Under the pieces are notes generated by a model that had not been told where the DNA came from, searched no databases, and saw nothing but the letters and a program-made list of their open reading frames with translations. From NCBI GenBank assembly GCA_965230065.1, contig OZ245942.1, forward strand, positions 1,612,001 to 1,676,000: 64,000 nt of DNA, given 5' to 3'. Shown piece by piece: positions 9,862-18,159 of the stretch. Each line of letters opens with the position of its first letter. Positions within the stretch are counted from its first letter, which is position 1. The stretch comes from G965230065 sp965230065. Its GTDB lineage: Bacteria; Bacteroidota; Bacteroidia; Cytophagales; Cyclobacteriaceae. The position numbers were made by a program, and so were the translations under genes.

Positions 9862-10557
9862 TTACTGGAAATTATAAGGACAGGGGATGGTATAAAAAGT
9901 GTAGCTTACAGTGAACCCAACAAAGTAATACCAGTCATTGTCGTACTGGTTGCCATACTGCAGGTTTTTGTTGGTGAGATCGCCTCCGGAGAGGTTATCT
10001 ATATAATCAAAAAATGTTTTGCGGGCACCCCCTTCAATGCCAATGCTCCACTCACGGTTGAGTAAATATTTGAACCCTAAGCCCATTGGAATGACAGGCT
10101 GAAATGAACTGTAATCTTCTTTTGGGTTTTCGTGTGCACCAAACCAGGTGCCTCCCAATCCGATAAAGAAGTAAGGCGACCATCGCAGCAGGTTGATATT
10201 TTCTTTATAATCGAGGAAGTAATATTCTATCATAGCCGCCATTTCAATGGCAGAAATGGTAAACTCAGGGGCATTGCGGGCATCGGTAAAGGCATCCACA
10301 GGTTTATCATCATTTCCGTATAAGGCACCTCCCAGCAAATGTCCCCTGAGGCTCAGGTAATCTTTAACATTGTACCTGAAAAAGGCCATGCCACCCGGCC
10401 GGGTGGTCTCGATGCGATACCCCCCCATATCACCAGAGTAGTTCATGCCTCCAATGCCAAGGCCTACCTCATATTTTTGGGCAAAGGCGGCCGTTGTGCA
10501 AAGAGTAAGTGAACATAAAAAGATGAGTGAACGCAGGTTTTGGATTGTTTTGTTCAT
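9862..10557 (-). CDS. DUF6089 family outer membrane beta-barrel protein (short copy)
   Basis: 231 aa with a signal peptide ending near AAFA-QKYEVG. The mature part is rich in alternating aromatic strands (VGLGIGGMNYSGDMGG, SPYFFIGLGGTWFG, YYFVGFTVSYTFYTI) as in small outer membrane barrels of the OmpA/OmpW type. The sequence fits DUF6089, a Bacteroidota family found next to uppS and bamA. Function is unknown; surface or envelope-assembly roles are guesses from context. A longer paralogue lies directly upstream (10737-11849), sharing the motif order GDM/GDV, PYLFAG-like and TFFDYLDDVSG-like, so the two look like an old tandem duplication. Confidence 0.85.
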   Translation of the reverse strand: MNKTIQNLRSLIFLCSLTLCTTAAFAQKYEVGLGIGGMNYSGDMGGYRIETTRPGGMAFFRYNVKDYLSLRGHLLGGALYGNDDKPVDAFTDARNAPEFTISAIEMAAMIEYYFLDYKENINLLRWSPYFFIGLGGTWFGAHENPKEDYSSFQPVIPMGLGFKYLLNREWSIGIEGGARKTFFDYIDNLSGGDLTNKNLQYGNQYDNDWYYFVGFTVSYTFYTIPCPYNFQ

Positions 10558-10736
10558 AGCTTAGCAATACGCATATATAACTGGCAAATTTCAGGTTTGG
10601 TATGCATGAACCCAACAAATTGGGGTTATTTTGTGAAAAAACCTGAAAATTAACAGTCAGTGGTAAAAATGTAGTATCTAGACCAGCTTTTGTGTATAAA
10701 CGGTATTGCTAATGGGCAGGGCAACTATTCAAAATG

Positions 10737-11849
10737 TTACCTCAGCCTCCTAAGCCTTCTTTCAAACGGACTTCTGCCAAGCATATATACCAGGCGGATG
10801 GTGGTAGTAATAAAAATGTCATTGTCATTCGGGTTTCCTCTCACGGCTCCTGCCTGTCCGTAACCGGGAAAATGGCCGTATACTTGTCCGTCGGCCCCTG
10901 TGTACGAAACAACTTTTGTGTTTATCCGGTCGCTATCTACAAGTACCTGCATCCTATCCTCTCCCGATTCAACGGCTACTGGTTCACGTGAGCGGTCTGA
11001 CATTATCTTCGCCAGTTCGCTGTTTAAAGTTCCTTTATCTACGTAATCACCACTCACATCATCCAGGTAATCGAAAAAAGTAAGGCGGTATGCAAATTCA
11101 AACTCAACATCAAAAAATTGATTGATACGCTGGCGAACACCCATACCCAGTGGAATGCTGACTTGGAAATTTCCGTACGATTGCCCCTCTGTTTGCAGTG
11201 GCATCAGTTCTACCCATTCACCCGCGTTGGCAGGAATGGTGGGGGTGTTATCAGGCCCTAAAAAAGCCTCATTGGGTACGATGGCTTTAGGGTTATGGTG
11301 AAAAACCGATATTCCGGCAAAAAGATAGGGGGTGAATACAGCACGGGTAAAAACTGTTCCCCGGTTCGGGATCAGGTCAAAAACGCCTACGAGTGAAAAA
11401 TCGGTAATACTATTGCGAAACTGTGCATTTCGGGCATACCGGTATATCGCCTGCTCATCATTAGGGTCAGCTGCTTCAAAATCGTCACCCCTGAGCCTGC
11501 CCCACATCAGCATGGCTTGCAACGAGAACTGAGGGCCTAACCGTAAGCCCGAAGAAACCCCGATGCCGGGACGAGTAAAGGAAATATCCGTGCTGAATAT
11601 GCCTGATTTCGGGGTAACATCCCCAAAATAGTTAAGAGCACTCACAGAAACTCCCAGGGTAATGTACTGCCGGCTATTGGCAAAAGCGATGCGTTTGCCT
11701 GTAAAGGTAGATGTTCTGTAGTTTTGTTGCTTCCTATTTTGGCGCTGTAACCGCTTATTGCGTCGCTGCTGTGCACAAAGATCGGTAGAGGTAATGACCA
11801 AAATAAGGATAATAAATAAGCTGCAGCTAAGTTTAAAAAAGTAATGCAT
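10737..11849 (-). CDS. DUF6089 family outer membrane protein (long copy)
   Basis: 370 aa from the ATG at 11847-11849 (MHYFFKLSCSLFIILIL); the longer open frame upstream has no signal-peptide logic and is rejected. A signal peptide ends near LCAQQ, followed by a basic stretch (RRNKRLQRQNRKQQ) that could face the periplasm or peptidoglycan. Then come barrel strands (YITLGVSVSALNYFGDV, PGIGVSSGLRLGPQFSLQ, AYRLTFFDYLDDVSGDYVD). The C-terminus RSPFERRLRRLR is again basic. Same family as the next gene. The unusual features are the two arginine-rich ends and an inserted loop of about 100 residues (near 250-340). Function not known. Confidence 0.8.
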   Translation of the reverse strand: MHYFFKLSCSLFIILILVITSTDLCAQQRRNKRLQRQNRKQQNYRTSTFTGKRIAFANSRQYITLGVSVSALNYFGDVTPKSGIFSTDISFTRPGIGVSSGLRLGPQFSLQAMLMWGRLRGDDFEAADPNDEQAIYRYARNAQFRNSITDFSLVGVFDLIPNRGTVFTRAVFTPYLFAGISVFHHNPKAIVPNEAFLGPDNTPTIPANAGEWVELMPLQTEGQSYGNFQVSIPLGMGVRQRINQFFDVEFEFAYRLTFFDYLDDVSGDYVDKGTLNSELAKIMSDRSREPVAVESGEDRMQVLVDSDRINTKVVSYTGADGQVYGHFPGYGQAGAVRGNPNDNDIFITTTIRLVYMLGRSPFERRLRRLR

Positions 11850-11925
11850 TGTATGGTATAATTTGGGCGTGTGAATATAAACACATATTTTACTGAATAC
11901 TATACCAAAAATGATCAAAAATGGA

Positions 11926-12801
11926 TCAATTTCTTACATCTAGCCCCCAGTTAAGCTTTTGACGCAAAGTATCCATAAAATTATAGGCTTCTAACCTTAC
12001 GAGTTTTGCATAAAATGAACATTTATGAACCGACATCTGAACAGATGCATCTACTGTTTCTGATCGTGAATCTAAAGATATTAAGAAATTCTCACTTCTG
12101 CCTTCAATTTTGAAGGAAATCACGCTATTATCAGATACAACCAAAGGGCGTACAGTAAGGTTATGAGGACTCACCGGTGTAATGATGAGGTTACTGGACT
12201 GTGGCAATACTACCGGCCCCCCACAACTCAGGGAATATCCGGTAGAGCCGGTGGGCGTGGCTACAATCAGGCCATCTGCCCAATATGAATTTAAGAAGGT
12301 CCCATCCAAAAAAGTGTGTACCACAATCATGGATGATGTATCCTTTTTCATAATGGCAAATTCGTTCAGCCCATAATTTAAGCCATCAAATAATGGTTTG
12401 TCAGCTTTCAACTGTACGAGGGAACGGTCTTCGATATTGTATTTTCCGGTGTGCAGTGCGTCTATGGCCTCCCTGATCATTTCCTGGGGTACCGTAGCCA
12501 AAAAACCCAGCCGTCCAATGTTAATGCCTAAAATTGGCAACGCAGCAGGGCCTACATGCGTAACTGTTTCCAGAAGTGTACCATCCCCCCCCAGGCTAAT
12601 GACAAAATCGACATCAGGAATACCCCGGGTGGCATGATAAATCTGATAATCAAGTGACGGTAATTTTTCGTTGTTCAGATATTCAGCTAAGATATTAGAT
12701 ATAAATATGTTAGCTGAGTACTCTTTTAGCACCTCGAGCAGTTTTTGTATATGTGGCAGTACATTATCGGCAAATATTCTGCCGTGGATAGCAAATCTCA
12801 T
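11926..12801 (-). CDS. nadK: NAD kinase
   Basis: 291 aa. Phosphorylates NAD to NADP in the cytoplasm, the only route to NADP. Visible are the family motifs ISLGGDGTLLETV (GGDGT, about 74-80), INIGRLGFLA, the NE of LNEFAIMKK, and the NAD-binding WADGLIVATPTGSTGYSLSCGGP. The start ATG at 12799-12801 gives a normal length for the Bacteroidota enzyme. It lies between a CBS-pair protein and the DUF6089 genes, the usual neighbourhood in this phylum. Confidence 0.97.
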   Translation of the reverse strand: MRFAIHGRIFADNVLPHIQKLLEVLKEYSANIFISNILAEYLNNEKLPSLDYQIYHATRGIPDVDFVISLGGDGTLLETVTHVGPAALPILGINIGRLGFLATVPQEMIREAIDALHTGKYNIEDRSLVQLKADKPLFDGLNYGLNEFAIMKKDTSSMIVVHTFLDGTFLNSYWADGLIVATPTGSTGYSLSCGGPVVLPQSSNLIITPVSPHNLTVRPLVVSDNSVISFKIEGRSENFLISLDSRSETVDASVQMSVHKCSFYAKLVRLEAYNFMDTLRQKLNWGLDVRN

Positions 12802-12855
12802 GATGCTGTTAGGCTAAGTACAATGGTAAACTGTGCGGTATTTCTGAAAAACGGG

Positions 12856-13533
12856 CTATATATTGAGATATTTCATCAGAATGTCCAGCCGCTCTTTTTC
12901 ATTAGAAATGACTTTTTCTTCCTGAAATAAAGCGATAATACGATAACTGAACCGCTCTAAAGTAGCTACAATATGGGAAACGTCTTTTTTATCAAACTTG
13001 AGTGTCACATTCAGCCTGTTAGTATTTTCATCATCATCCACCAGATAACACCCAATGATTTTGGCACCCTCCGCTTCTACGAGTCGGGTAATTTCTGCCA
13101 GGGAGTAATCAATTTTATTGATAGATGCCACAACGATCCCCCCGGGAGATTGCACGGCAATAGTTTTGGAAAAGGACTGCACTATATCCTCTTCGGTAAT
13201 CACACCTAAAAAAGTATCTTCATGGTTGAGCACTGCCACCATTTTTGATTCGGACTCACTGATAACTTTCACTATTTCATAAAAATGCTGATCTTCATAT
13301 ACAGTGCAATTGGAAGAAAGTAATTCATAAGTAGCCAAAGAGCCGGAATGATCAGAAAGGTTTTGCTCATAAAGCATATCATGTGAGATAAACCCTCTGA
13401 ATATGGATGTGGTTTCCTCAATTACAGGCAAATAACTAACCTGGCTTTCTTCCATAAGCACACCTGCTTTACCAAAGTCATCATCAATGCTTGCATAAGG
13501 AATGATCGGATTTATAAGGTCTTTAGCTATCAT
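12856..13533 (-). CDS. CBS domain pair protein with C-terminal ACT-like domain
   Basis: 225 aa, soluble. Two CBS motifs (about 5-65, MIAKDLINPIIPYASIDDDF, and 70-125, LLSSNCTVYEDQHFYEIV with TFLGVITEEDIVQSF) would form an adenine-nucleotide-binding Bateman module. The last 95 residues (GGIVVASINKIDYSLAEITR, then LNVTLKFDKKDVSHIV) look like an ACT-type ligand-binding fold. It is a likely energy or nucleotide sensor, but its partner is unknown. The start ATG lies inside the 3' end of the upstream alpha/beta hydrolase gene (11-base overlap), so the two are translationally linked; nadK follows 54 bases later. A link to NadK control is only an inference from position. Confidence 0.85.
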   Translation of the reverse strand: MIAKDLINPIIPYASIDDDFGKAGVLMEESQVSYLPVIEETTSIFRGFISHDMLYEQNLSDHSGSLATYELLSSNCTVYEDQHFYEIVKVISESESKMVAVLNHEDTFLGVITEEDIVQSFSKTIAVQSPGGIVVASINKIDYSLAEITRLVEAEGAKIIGCYLVDDDENTNRLNVTLKFDKKDVSHIVATLERFSYRIIALFQEEKVISNEKERLDILMKYLNI

Positions 13534-14293
13534 AGTGATATTGTTCCTTCAAAAACTCTTCCAAAATTTCATTAAACTTTTCGGGGTGTTCCATCATGGG
13601 GGCATGGCAACATTTATCAATAAATTTAAGTTTGGAACCAGCAATCAGACGATTGAACTCATGCGCAACCATGGGTGGCGTTATGGTATCGTTGAGTCCC
13701 CATATCAACAAGGTAGGTACCTTGATTTGGTGTAGGTCTTTTGCCATGTTGTTCCGTTGTGCTGATTTGGCAATTGAGACGATATTCATACATTTTGGAA
13801 TATTGGTGGTAGTCTCAAACACCTCATCTATTAATGCTTTAGTAGCTGTATTGGGATCATAAAATGTATACCCCACTCTTTCTTTAACGAATTCGTAACT
13901 GCCGCGTTTAGGAAATGAGCCACCCATAGAGTTTTCGAACAATCCTGAACTTCCTGTGAGCACCATAGATTGCACCATGTCCGGGTTTCTTATTGTATAT
14001 AAAAGAGCAATATGCCCACCCAGGGAGTTTCCCATGAGGATGAGGTCTTTCAAATCCATTGTGGCAACAAAATCTTCTAAAAAAGAAGTAAGCCCCTCGA
14101 GGCCTGCTTTTCTTCGGGGAAGTTCGAATATGGGCAAAAGAGGGATCATTACCCTGTAATTGCTACTGAACCTTTCAACTACTCCTTCCCAATTACTCAA
14201 TGCTCCAAATAAACCGTGCAATAATAACAGCACGTCTCCTTCACCTTCATCCAGATATTTAAACCCATTATTATTTTTTATCTTCAATTCCAT
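13523..14293 (-). CDS. Alpha/beta hydrolase
   Basis: 256 aa from the ATG at 14291-14293; a TTG four codons upstream is possible. Alpha/beta hydrolase fold with oxyanion motif LLLLHGLFGALSNWE, nucleophile elbow GNSLGG (serine near 90), acid IWGLNDTITPP and histidine in CCHAPMMEHP. Such enzymes cleave esters, thioesters or similar bonds; the substrate is not predictable here. No signal peptide, so cytoplasmic. Its stop overlaps the start of the CBS gene. This placement (hydrolase, CBS, NadK) is frequent in the phylum and suggests housekeeping rather than accessory work. Confidence 0.88.
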   Translation of the reverse strand: MELKIKNNNGFKYLDEGEGDVLLLLHGLFGALSNWEGVVERFSSNYRVMIPLLPIFELPRRKAGLEGLTSFLEDFVATMDLKDLILMGNSLGGHIALLYTIRNPDMVQSMVLTGSSGLFENSMGGSFPKRGSYEFVKERVGYTFYDPNTATKALIDEVFETTTNIPKCMNIVSIAKSAQRNNMAKDLHQIKVPTLLIWGLNDTITPPMVAHEFNRLIAGSKLKFIDKCCHAPMMEHPEKFNEILEEFLKEQYHYDS

Positions 14294-14513
14294 TATAGTA
14301 TTCAAACCGAATGATAAGATATGATAAAAACCAGACAGATACTTTTTTTATTTGCAACTGATATTACATAGCGGCTATTCCATAGCTGCCATTCCATTTT
14401 GGCTATTATAAATATAATTTATCGTAATTGCCAAGCACTTCCCTAATATTTACCGGAATATGTCAGGGATAAAACAATTGCCAGGTATTTGGCTTACGGC
14501 ATGAAGAAAGATA

Positions 14514-15872
14514 TTAATCAAGTAAAAATCCTTTAAAGTCCTGATAGTTGGTAGTCATGCCAGCAGCTTGTTTATTTCGGCTTAATAGCGCCTGGAGGCT
14601 GTCAGGTAATGCTAATGGTTTTCCGGTAGCTTCTTCTACAATATCCACAAACTTAGCCGGGTGTGCTGTAGATAACACAATGCCATACATTGGGTTGTTT
14701 TGTGCTTGCAGGTAATCTTTGAGCCCTAAATATCCTACAGCCGTGTGCGGACAAGCCGTATAATTGTACCGCTCATACATTTCACGGATAGCGGTTTTGG
14801 TATGTTCATCGGTATAGCTTTTGCCAATAATATCATGCTCAATCCTGTGCCAAAGCTCCTCTACATTTGTGTAGCCTTGTTGCTCGTAAAAAGCCTGTAA
14901 GCGTGCAAAGTTGCTTGGGTTGCCCACATCCATCGCATTGGATAAGGTTCTTATGGATGGCCGGGGTTCAAATGACCCGGTTTTCAGATATGCAGGTACT
15001 ATATCATTCACATTGGTGGCTGCCACGATCTGGTGTATGGGAAGCCCCATGCGCCATGCGATCATTCCTCCGCAAAGGTTGCCGAAATTGCCACTGGGCA
15101 CACAAAATACCAAAGGGAGTTTTTCGTCATAGTCTGGTTTTCTCTTTAATTGCGCGTAGGCATTGAAATAGTAAAAAGTCTGAGGTACCAGCCGGCTGAT
15201 GTTGATAGAATTGGCCGAGGCCAGGCGGATGGCTTTTCGCAATTTGGTATCCAGGAAAGCCTGCTTTACCAGGTGCTGGCAGTCGTCAAACGTACCATCT
15301 ACTTCTAAAGCGGTAATGTTACCGCCGAGGGTTGTTAACTGCTTTTCCTGCAACTCGCTTACTTTCCCCTTAGGGTACAACAGCACTACCTTGATGCCCG
15401 GCACGTTGAAAAAACCTTGTGCTACGGCCCCTCCGGTATCACCCGAAGTGGCTACCAAAATGGTTACCTCTTCCTCGTCTTTCCTTTTCTGCAAAAACCA
15501 CGACATCGTCCGGGCCATGAAGCGTGCGCCAAAGTCTTTGAACGCCAGCGTTGGACCATGAAAAAGCTCCAGCACAGACATCTGCTCACCTAATGGCACA
15601 ATGGGTGCATCAAAATTGACCGCGTCTTCTATAATATCTTTCAGTACTTCGTCTGGTATTTCATCAGCAAGCAAGGCACGGGCCACTTCGTAAGAAATTT
15701 CCGGAAAAGATTGATCCGCTTTTTTTTGAAAAAAAGTGGGTGGAAGCTGTGGAAAATGGGTAGGCATAAACAAACCATTATCGGCTGGCATGCTTTGGAA
15801 AATAGCTTCTTCAAAAGAAACCGTGTTGTTTGTATTTTTTCCTGATGGATCCTGGGTGCTGTATAGTTGCAT
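14514..15872 (-). CDS. thrC: Threonine synthase
   Basis: 452 aa, PLP enzyme turning O-phosphohomoserine into threonine. The PLP lysine is K112 in HGPTLAFKDFGARFM; the phosphate cup VATSGDTGGAVAQGF and the FVVPSGNFGNLCGG-like segment (FCVPSGNFGNLCGGMIA) are present. N-terminal MQLYSTQDPSGKN is typical of the bacterial long form. It should follow thrB directly, but an unrelated nuclease gene (15972-16775) lies between them. It ends without an obvious strong terminator, 220 bases before the next gene. Confidence 0.96.
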   Translation of the reverse strand: MQLYSTQDPSGKNTNNTVSFEEAIFQSMPADNGLFMPTHFPQLPPTFFQKKADQSFPEISYEVARALLADEIPDEVLKDIIEDAVNFDAPIVPLGEQMSVLELFHGPTLAFKDFGARFMARTMSWFLQKRKDEEEVTILVATSGDTGGAVAQGFFNVPGIKVVLLYPKGKVSELQEKQLTTLGGNITALEVDGTFDDCQHLVKQAFLDTKLRKAIRLASANSINISRLVPQTFYYFNAYAQLKRKPDYDEKLPLVFCVPSGNFGNLCGGMIAWRMGLPIHQIVAATNVNDIVPAYLKTGSFEPRPSIRTLSNAMDVGNPSNFARLQAFYEQQGYTNVEELWHRIEHDIIGKSYTDEHTKTAIREMYERYNYTACPHTAVGYLGLKDYLQAQNNPMYGIVLSTAHPAKFVDIVEEATGKPLALPDSLQALLSRNKQAAGMTTNYQDFKGFLLD

Positions 15873-15971
15873 TGAGTTTTATGAAAACTTTAAAGTGAGG
15901 GTTTGGCAAAGAGTAACTTCCGTCCAAGTGGAGTTTGGAATCTGAGTATTACAGAGAAGTTTAAAATTCGA

Positions 15972-16775
15972 TTATTTCTGCCCCGTTTCTTTCTTGATTT
16001 GCTTTACATAGGCAAGGGAAACCCTGGCAAACTTTGCGATTTTCTCAAGGCTAATGGAAGGGTCTTTCAGCATTTCAATAATCATTTCCTTTATTGCTTC
16101 TTGTTTACCTTTTATCCTTCCTTCTTTGTAAAGGCCATCTTTTTTTATATCGTATGTGATTGGCATCTCATTTATTATTTTTTTTGTTTGCACTTCCAAT
16201 TTACGTAATCGGCTCAATATGGTCAATTGCCGAACATATTTTCTTACTTTGATTTCATCCTTACTTACCTTTTGTAACCTTTCAATAATTTTGCTAATTA
16301 CCTTAACGGGCGATTCCCCGGCATAATCACTCAAGATAGCCAGAATAATCTCTTCTGGAATATCAGAAATTAAAAGGCTGCGATAATCGTATGTCTTCAA
16401 GTTAGTAAGTTGAAATCCTCTGATTACCTCAGATTCCGGCAAATTAGATTTCATTTTTAGCTTTCCTTCCCCTAAGAAAATAACGAACTGACGCACCGGT
16501 AGTTTATATTTTCTCAACAAAATGGCGTTGTATTCTGCCATCCTGTATACCATATCGGCTTCATCGTTTGTCTGGAATTCAATATGCAGAATAAACTTTT
16601 CCTGCTGCTCAGTGGTAACGATACGTAAAAAGTCAGCTTCCCTTTCCAAGGTAGTTTGTAACTTAGGGGCAATTTTCCGGTATGACTTGATATTGATACC
16701 AAGGTATTTCCCGGCGAGGGGAAGGAAAACTTCCTCAATGTTCTCTTTTATTATCTTGTCGTACTCCTGTGCCAC
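15972..16775 (-). CDS. Rpn/PDDEXK-type nuclease (putative recombination-promoting nuclease)
   Basis: 267 aa with a GTG start at 16773-16775. The pattern EADFLRIV (D48), then FILHIEFQT (E66, Q68) fits the D...ExQ variant of PD-(D/E)XK nucleases in the Rpn/transposase_31 family. The C-terminal third is also typical: a KEGRIKGKQEAIKEMI linker and a small helix-turn-helix-like end (SLEKIAKFARVSLAYVKQI). Family members cut DNA and promote RecA-independent recombination and are often multicopy and mobile. The start G overlaps the last base of the thrB stop (TAGTG), so it is coupled to thrB and placed inside the threonine operon. Cellular role unknown. Confidence 0.8.
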   Translation of the reverse strand: MAQEYDKIIKENIEEVFLPLAGKYLGINIKSYRKIAPKLQTTLEREADFLRIVTTEQQEKFILHIEFQTNDEADMVYRMAEYNAILLRKYKLPVRQFVIFLGEGKLKMKSNLPESEVIRGFQLTNLKTYDYRSLLISDIPEEIILAILSDYAGESPVKVISKIIERLQKVSKDEIKVRKYVRQLTILSRLRKLEVQTKKIINEMPITYDIKKDGLYKEGRIKGKQEAIKEMIIEMLKDPSISLEKIAKFARVSLAYVKQIKKETGQK

Positions 16776-17728
16776 TATTCCCCCACCACTTTAGGGCCTT
16801 GCTTATTGATTTTAGAAACGTACACTTCGCTTTCAATGCCCACGCTTTCAAAGGCGGCTGTCATGGCTTTTCCCACCTGCTGGGCTATTTCCCACTCTTT
16901 GCTCAGGGCAAACAGGGAAGGCCCCGAACCGGAGATGCCACAACCCAGGGCACCCGCTTCCAGGGCAGCACTTTTTACCTTGCTAAAACCCGGGATGAGG
17001 ATAGAACGGATGGGTTCTACGATTACATCTTCCATAGAGCGGCCGATTAAATCAAAATCGCATTGCCACAATCCGGCGATGAGCCCGGCGGCGTTGCCCC
17101 ATTGCACCACGGCATCTTTGAGCAAAAGCTGTTTCTTCAGAATGCTGCGGGCATCTTTGGTTTGCACTTCAATGTGGGGGTGGATTACCGTACAACATAA
17201 AGTTTCTGGCGTGGGTATCCTGACGACGTCCAGCGGTTCGTAAGAACGAATGAGCACAAAACCGCCCAGTAAAGAAGGAGCTACATTATCGGCATGGGCT
17301 GAGCCACAGGCCAGGCGTTCCCCTTCCATCACATAAGGAAGCAAATCTTCTCTTTTTGCCAGGGCTTTCTCCGGAAAATGTGTTTTCAGTAATTCGTTTA
17401 CGGCAAAAACGCCCGCTACGGCACTGGCCGCGCTGGAACCCAGCCCGCTGCCCAGGGGCATGTGTTTGTGCAATACAATGCTTACACCTGCTTCCACGCC
17501 CCTGTCTTCCAAAAAACGGGCTACAGCAACGCCTGCCGTGTTTTTTTCGGTTTCCCGAGGCAGTTTCCCATTGTCTCCCGTAATTTCAGCAATCACCACG
17601 CCCGGACTTTCAGTAAGTGTTACTTCCACCTCATCTCCCGGCTCGTTGAGGGCAAGGCCCATGATGTCGAAACCGCAGGCCACGTTGGCTACGGTAGCCG
17701 GGGCGAATACTTTGATGCTTTTTTTCAA
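16775..17728 (-). CDS. thrB: Homoserine kinase
   Basis: 317 aa GHMP kinase that phosphorylates homoserine with ATP, the step before ThrC. Visible are FAPATVANVACGFDIMG, the ATP loop PLGSGLGSSAASAVAG (about 92-108) and the C-terminal GCGISGSGPSLFAL. The start is TTG (17726-17728) after GGGATA; no in-frame ATG precedes it, and homologues start at the same point. A promoter (17766-17797) lies just upstream. In most Bacteroidota thrA (aspartokinase-homoserine dehydrogenase) precedes thrB; here it is absent from the window. Confidence 0.96.
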   Translation of the reverse strand: MKKSIKVFAPATVANVACGFDIMGLALNEPGDEVEVTLTESPGVVIAEITGDNGKLPRETEKNTAGVAVARFLEDRGVEAGVSIVLHKHMPLGSGLGSSAASAVAGVFAVNELLKTHFPEKALAKREDLLPYVMEGERLACGSAHADNVAPSLLGGFVLIRSYEPLDVVRIPTPETLCCTVIHPHIEVQTKDARSILKKQLLLKDAVVQWGNAAGLIAGLWQCDFDLIGRSMEDVIVEPIRSILIPGFSKVKSAALEAGALGCGISGSGPSLFALSKEWEIAQQVGKAMTAAFESVGIESEVYVSKINKQGPKVVGE

Positions 17729-17765
17729 TATCCCAATGATTATGGTTTTTCAATAAACCCTGCTT

Positions 17766-17797
17766 CAAAGTTACTTGTATAATTTGGAATTATCCAA
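17766..17797 (-). promoter_or_regulatory. Promoter of thrB-nuclease-thrC
   Basis: On the minus strand, TTG (17797-17795), a 21-base spacer, then TAACTTTG (17773-17766) match the Bacteroidota -33/-7 elements. Transcription would start near 17759, about 30 bases before the TTG start of thrB, so thrB is the first gene of its transcript. Confidence 0.5.
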
Positions 17798-17822
17798 GCA
17801 ATTCGGAAGTTGGCACATAACG

Positions 17823-17863
17823 TGTCCGCCACTTCTTACGAAACGCACAAGAAGTGGCGGACA
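17823..17863. repeat. Dispersed palindrome, copy 1
   Basis: Left arm TGTCCGCCACTTCTT (17823-17837), 11-base loop, right arm AAGAAGTGGCGGACA (17849-17863): a perfect 15-bp stem. A second copy lies at 60231-60271 with the same arms except two bases, the same loop length, and a shared loop core AAACG. Similarity extends left to ATAAC. There is no T-tract, so it is not an ordinary terminator. Confidence 0.85.
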
Positions 17864-18121
17864 TGAGGCAAATCTCTTTGATTGACCTCGTTTGTAACGA
17901 GGTTTGGATGAAATGGCGTTTAAATCAGGTAGCCAATGCGACACCATTCGAATTCATCCTCGCCGAGACGTTGGTCCCGGGGCGTTCAGAGACGAGGACG
18001 GGCTTAGGTAGAAAGAACCGTTCCAAATTTTTAAAGTCTTTACAAATGAAAAGCAGAGGTACTAAGCGAGATGTTCATTCCATATATACCAATACCGGAT
18101 AGTTTCTTTCAGAGGAAATAT

Positions 18122-18129
18122 TAATTTTG
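18122..18129 (+). promoter_or_regulatory. Possible -7 element of the alcohol dehydrogenase gene
   Basis: TAATTTTG matches TANNTTTG exactly and lies 30 bases before the ATG at 18160. No TTG is found at the expected -33 position, so support is partial. Confidence 0.35.
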
Positions 18130-18159
18130 TTCTCATACCACCTAAATAATTAAAATTTT

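Larger units (their letters stand above)
17729..18159. other. Non-coding gap thrB / alcohol dehydrogenase with hairpins
   Basis: 431 bases between divergent genes. It holds the thrB promoter (minus strand), the 15-bp palindrome at 17823-17863, an 8-bp hairpin ACCTCGTT-TGT-AACGAGGT at 17885-17903, a second inverted pair TCCTCG (17957-17962) / CGAGGA (17993-17998), and a -7 element for the dehydrogenase at 18122. An 82-codon open frame at 17854-18102 starts inside the palindrome and shows no recognisable protein character, so it is not called. The part 17864-18100 looks like decayed or mobile sequence. Confidence 0.5.

Noticed and set aside
17854..18102. 82-codon plus-strand frame between thrB and the alcohol dehydrogenase gene
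   Set aside because: Starts inside the palindrome arm, composition unlike a real protein, no ribosome site; treated as non-coding.
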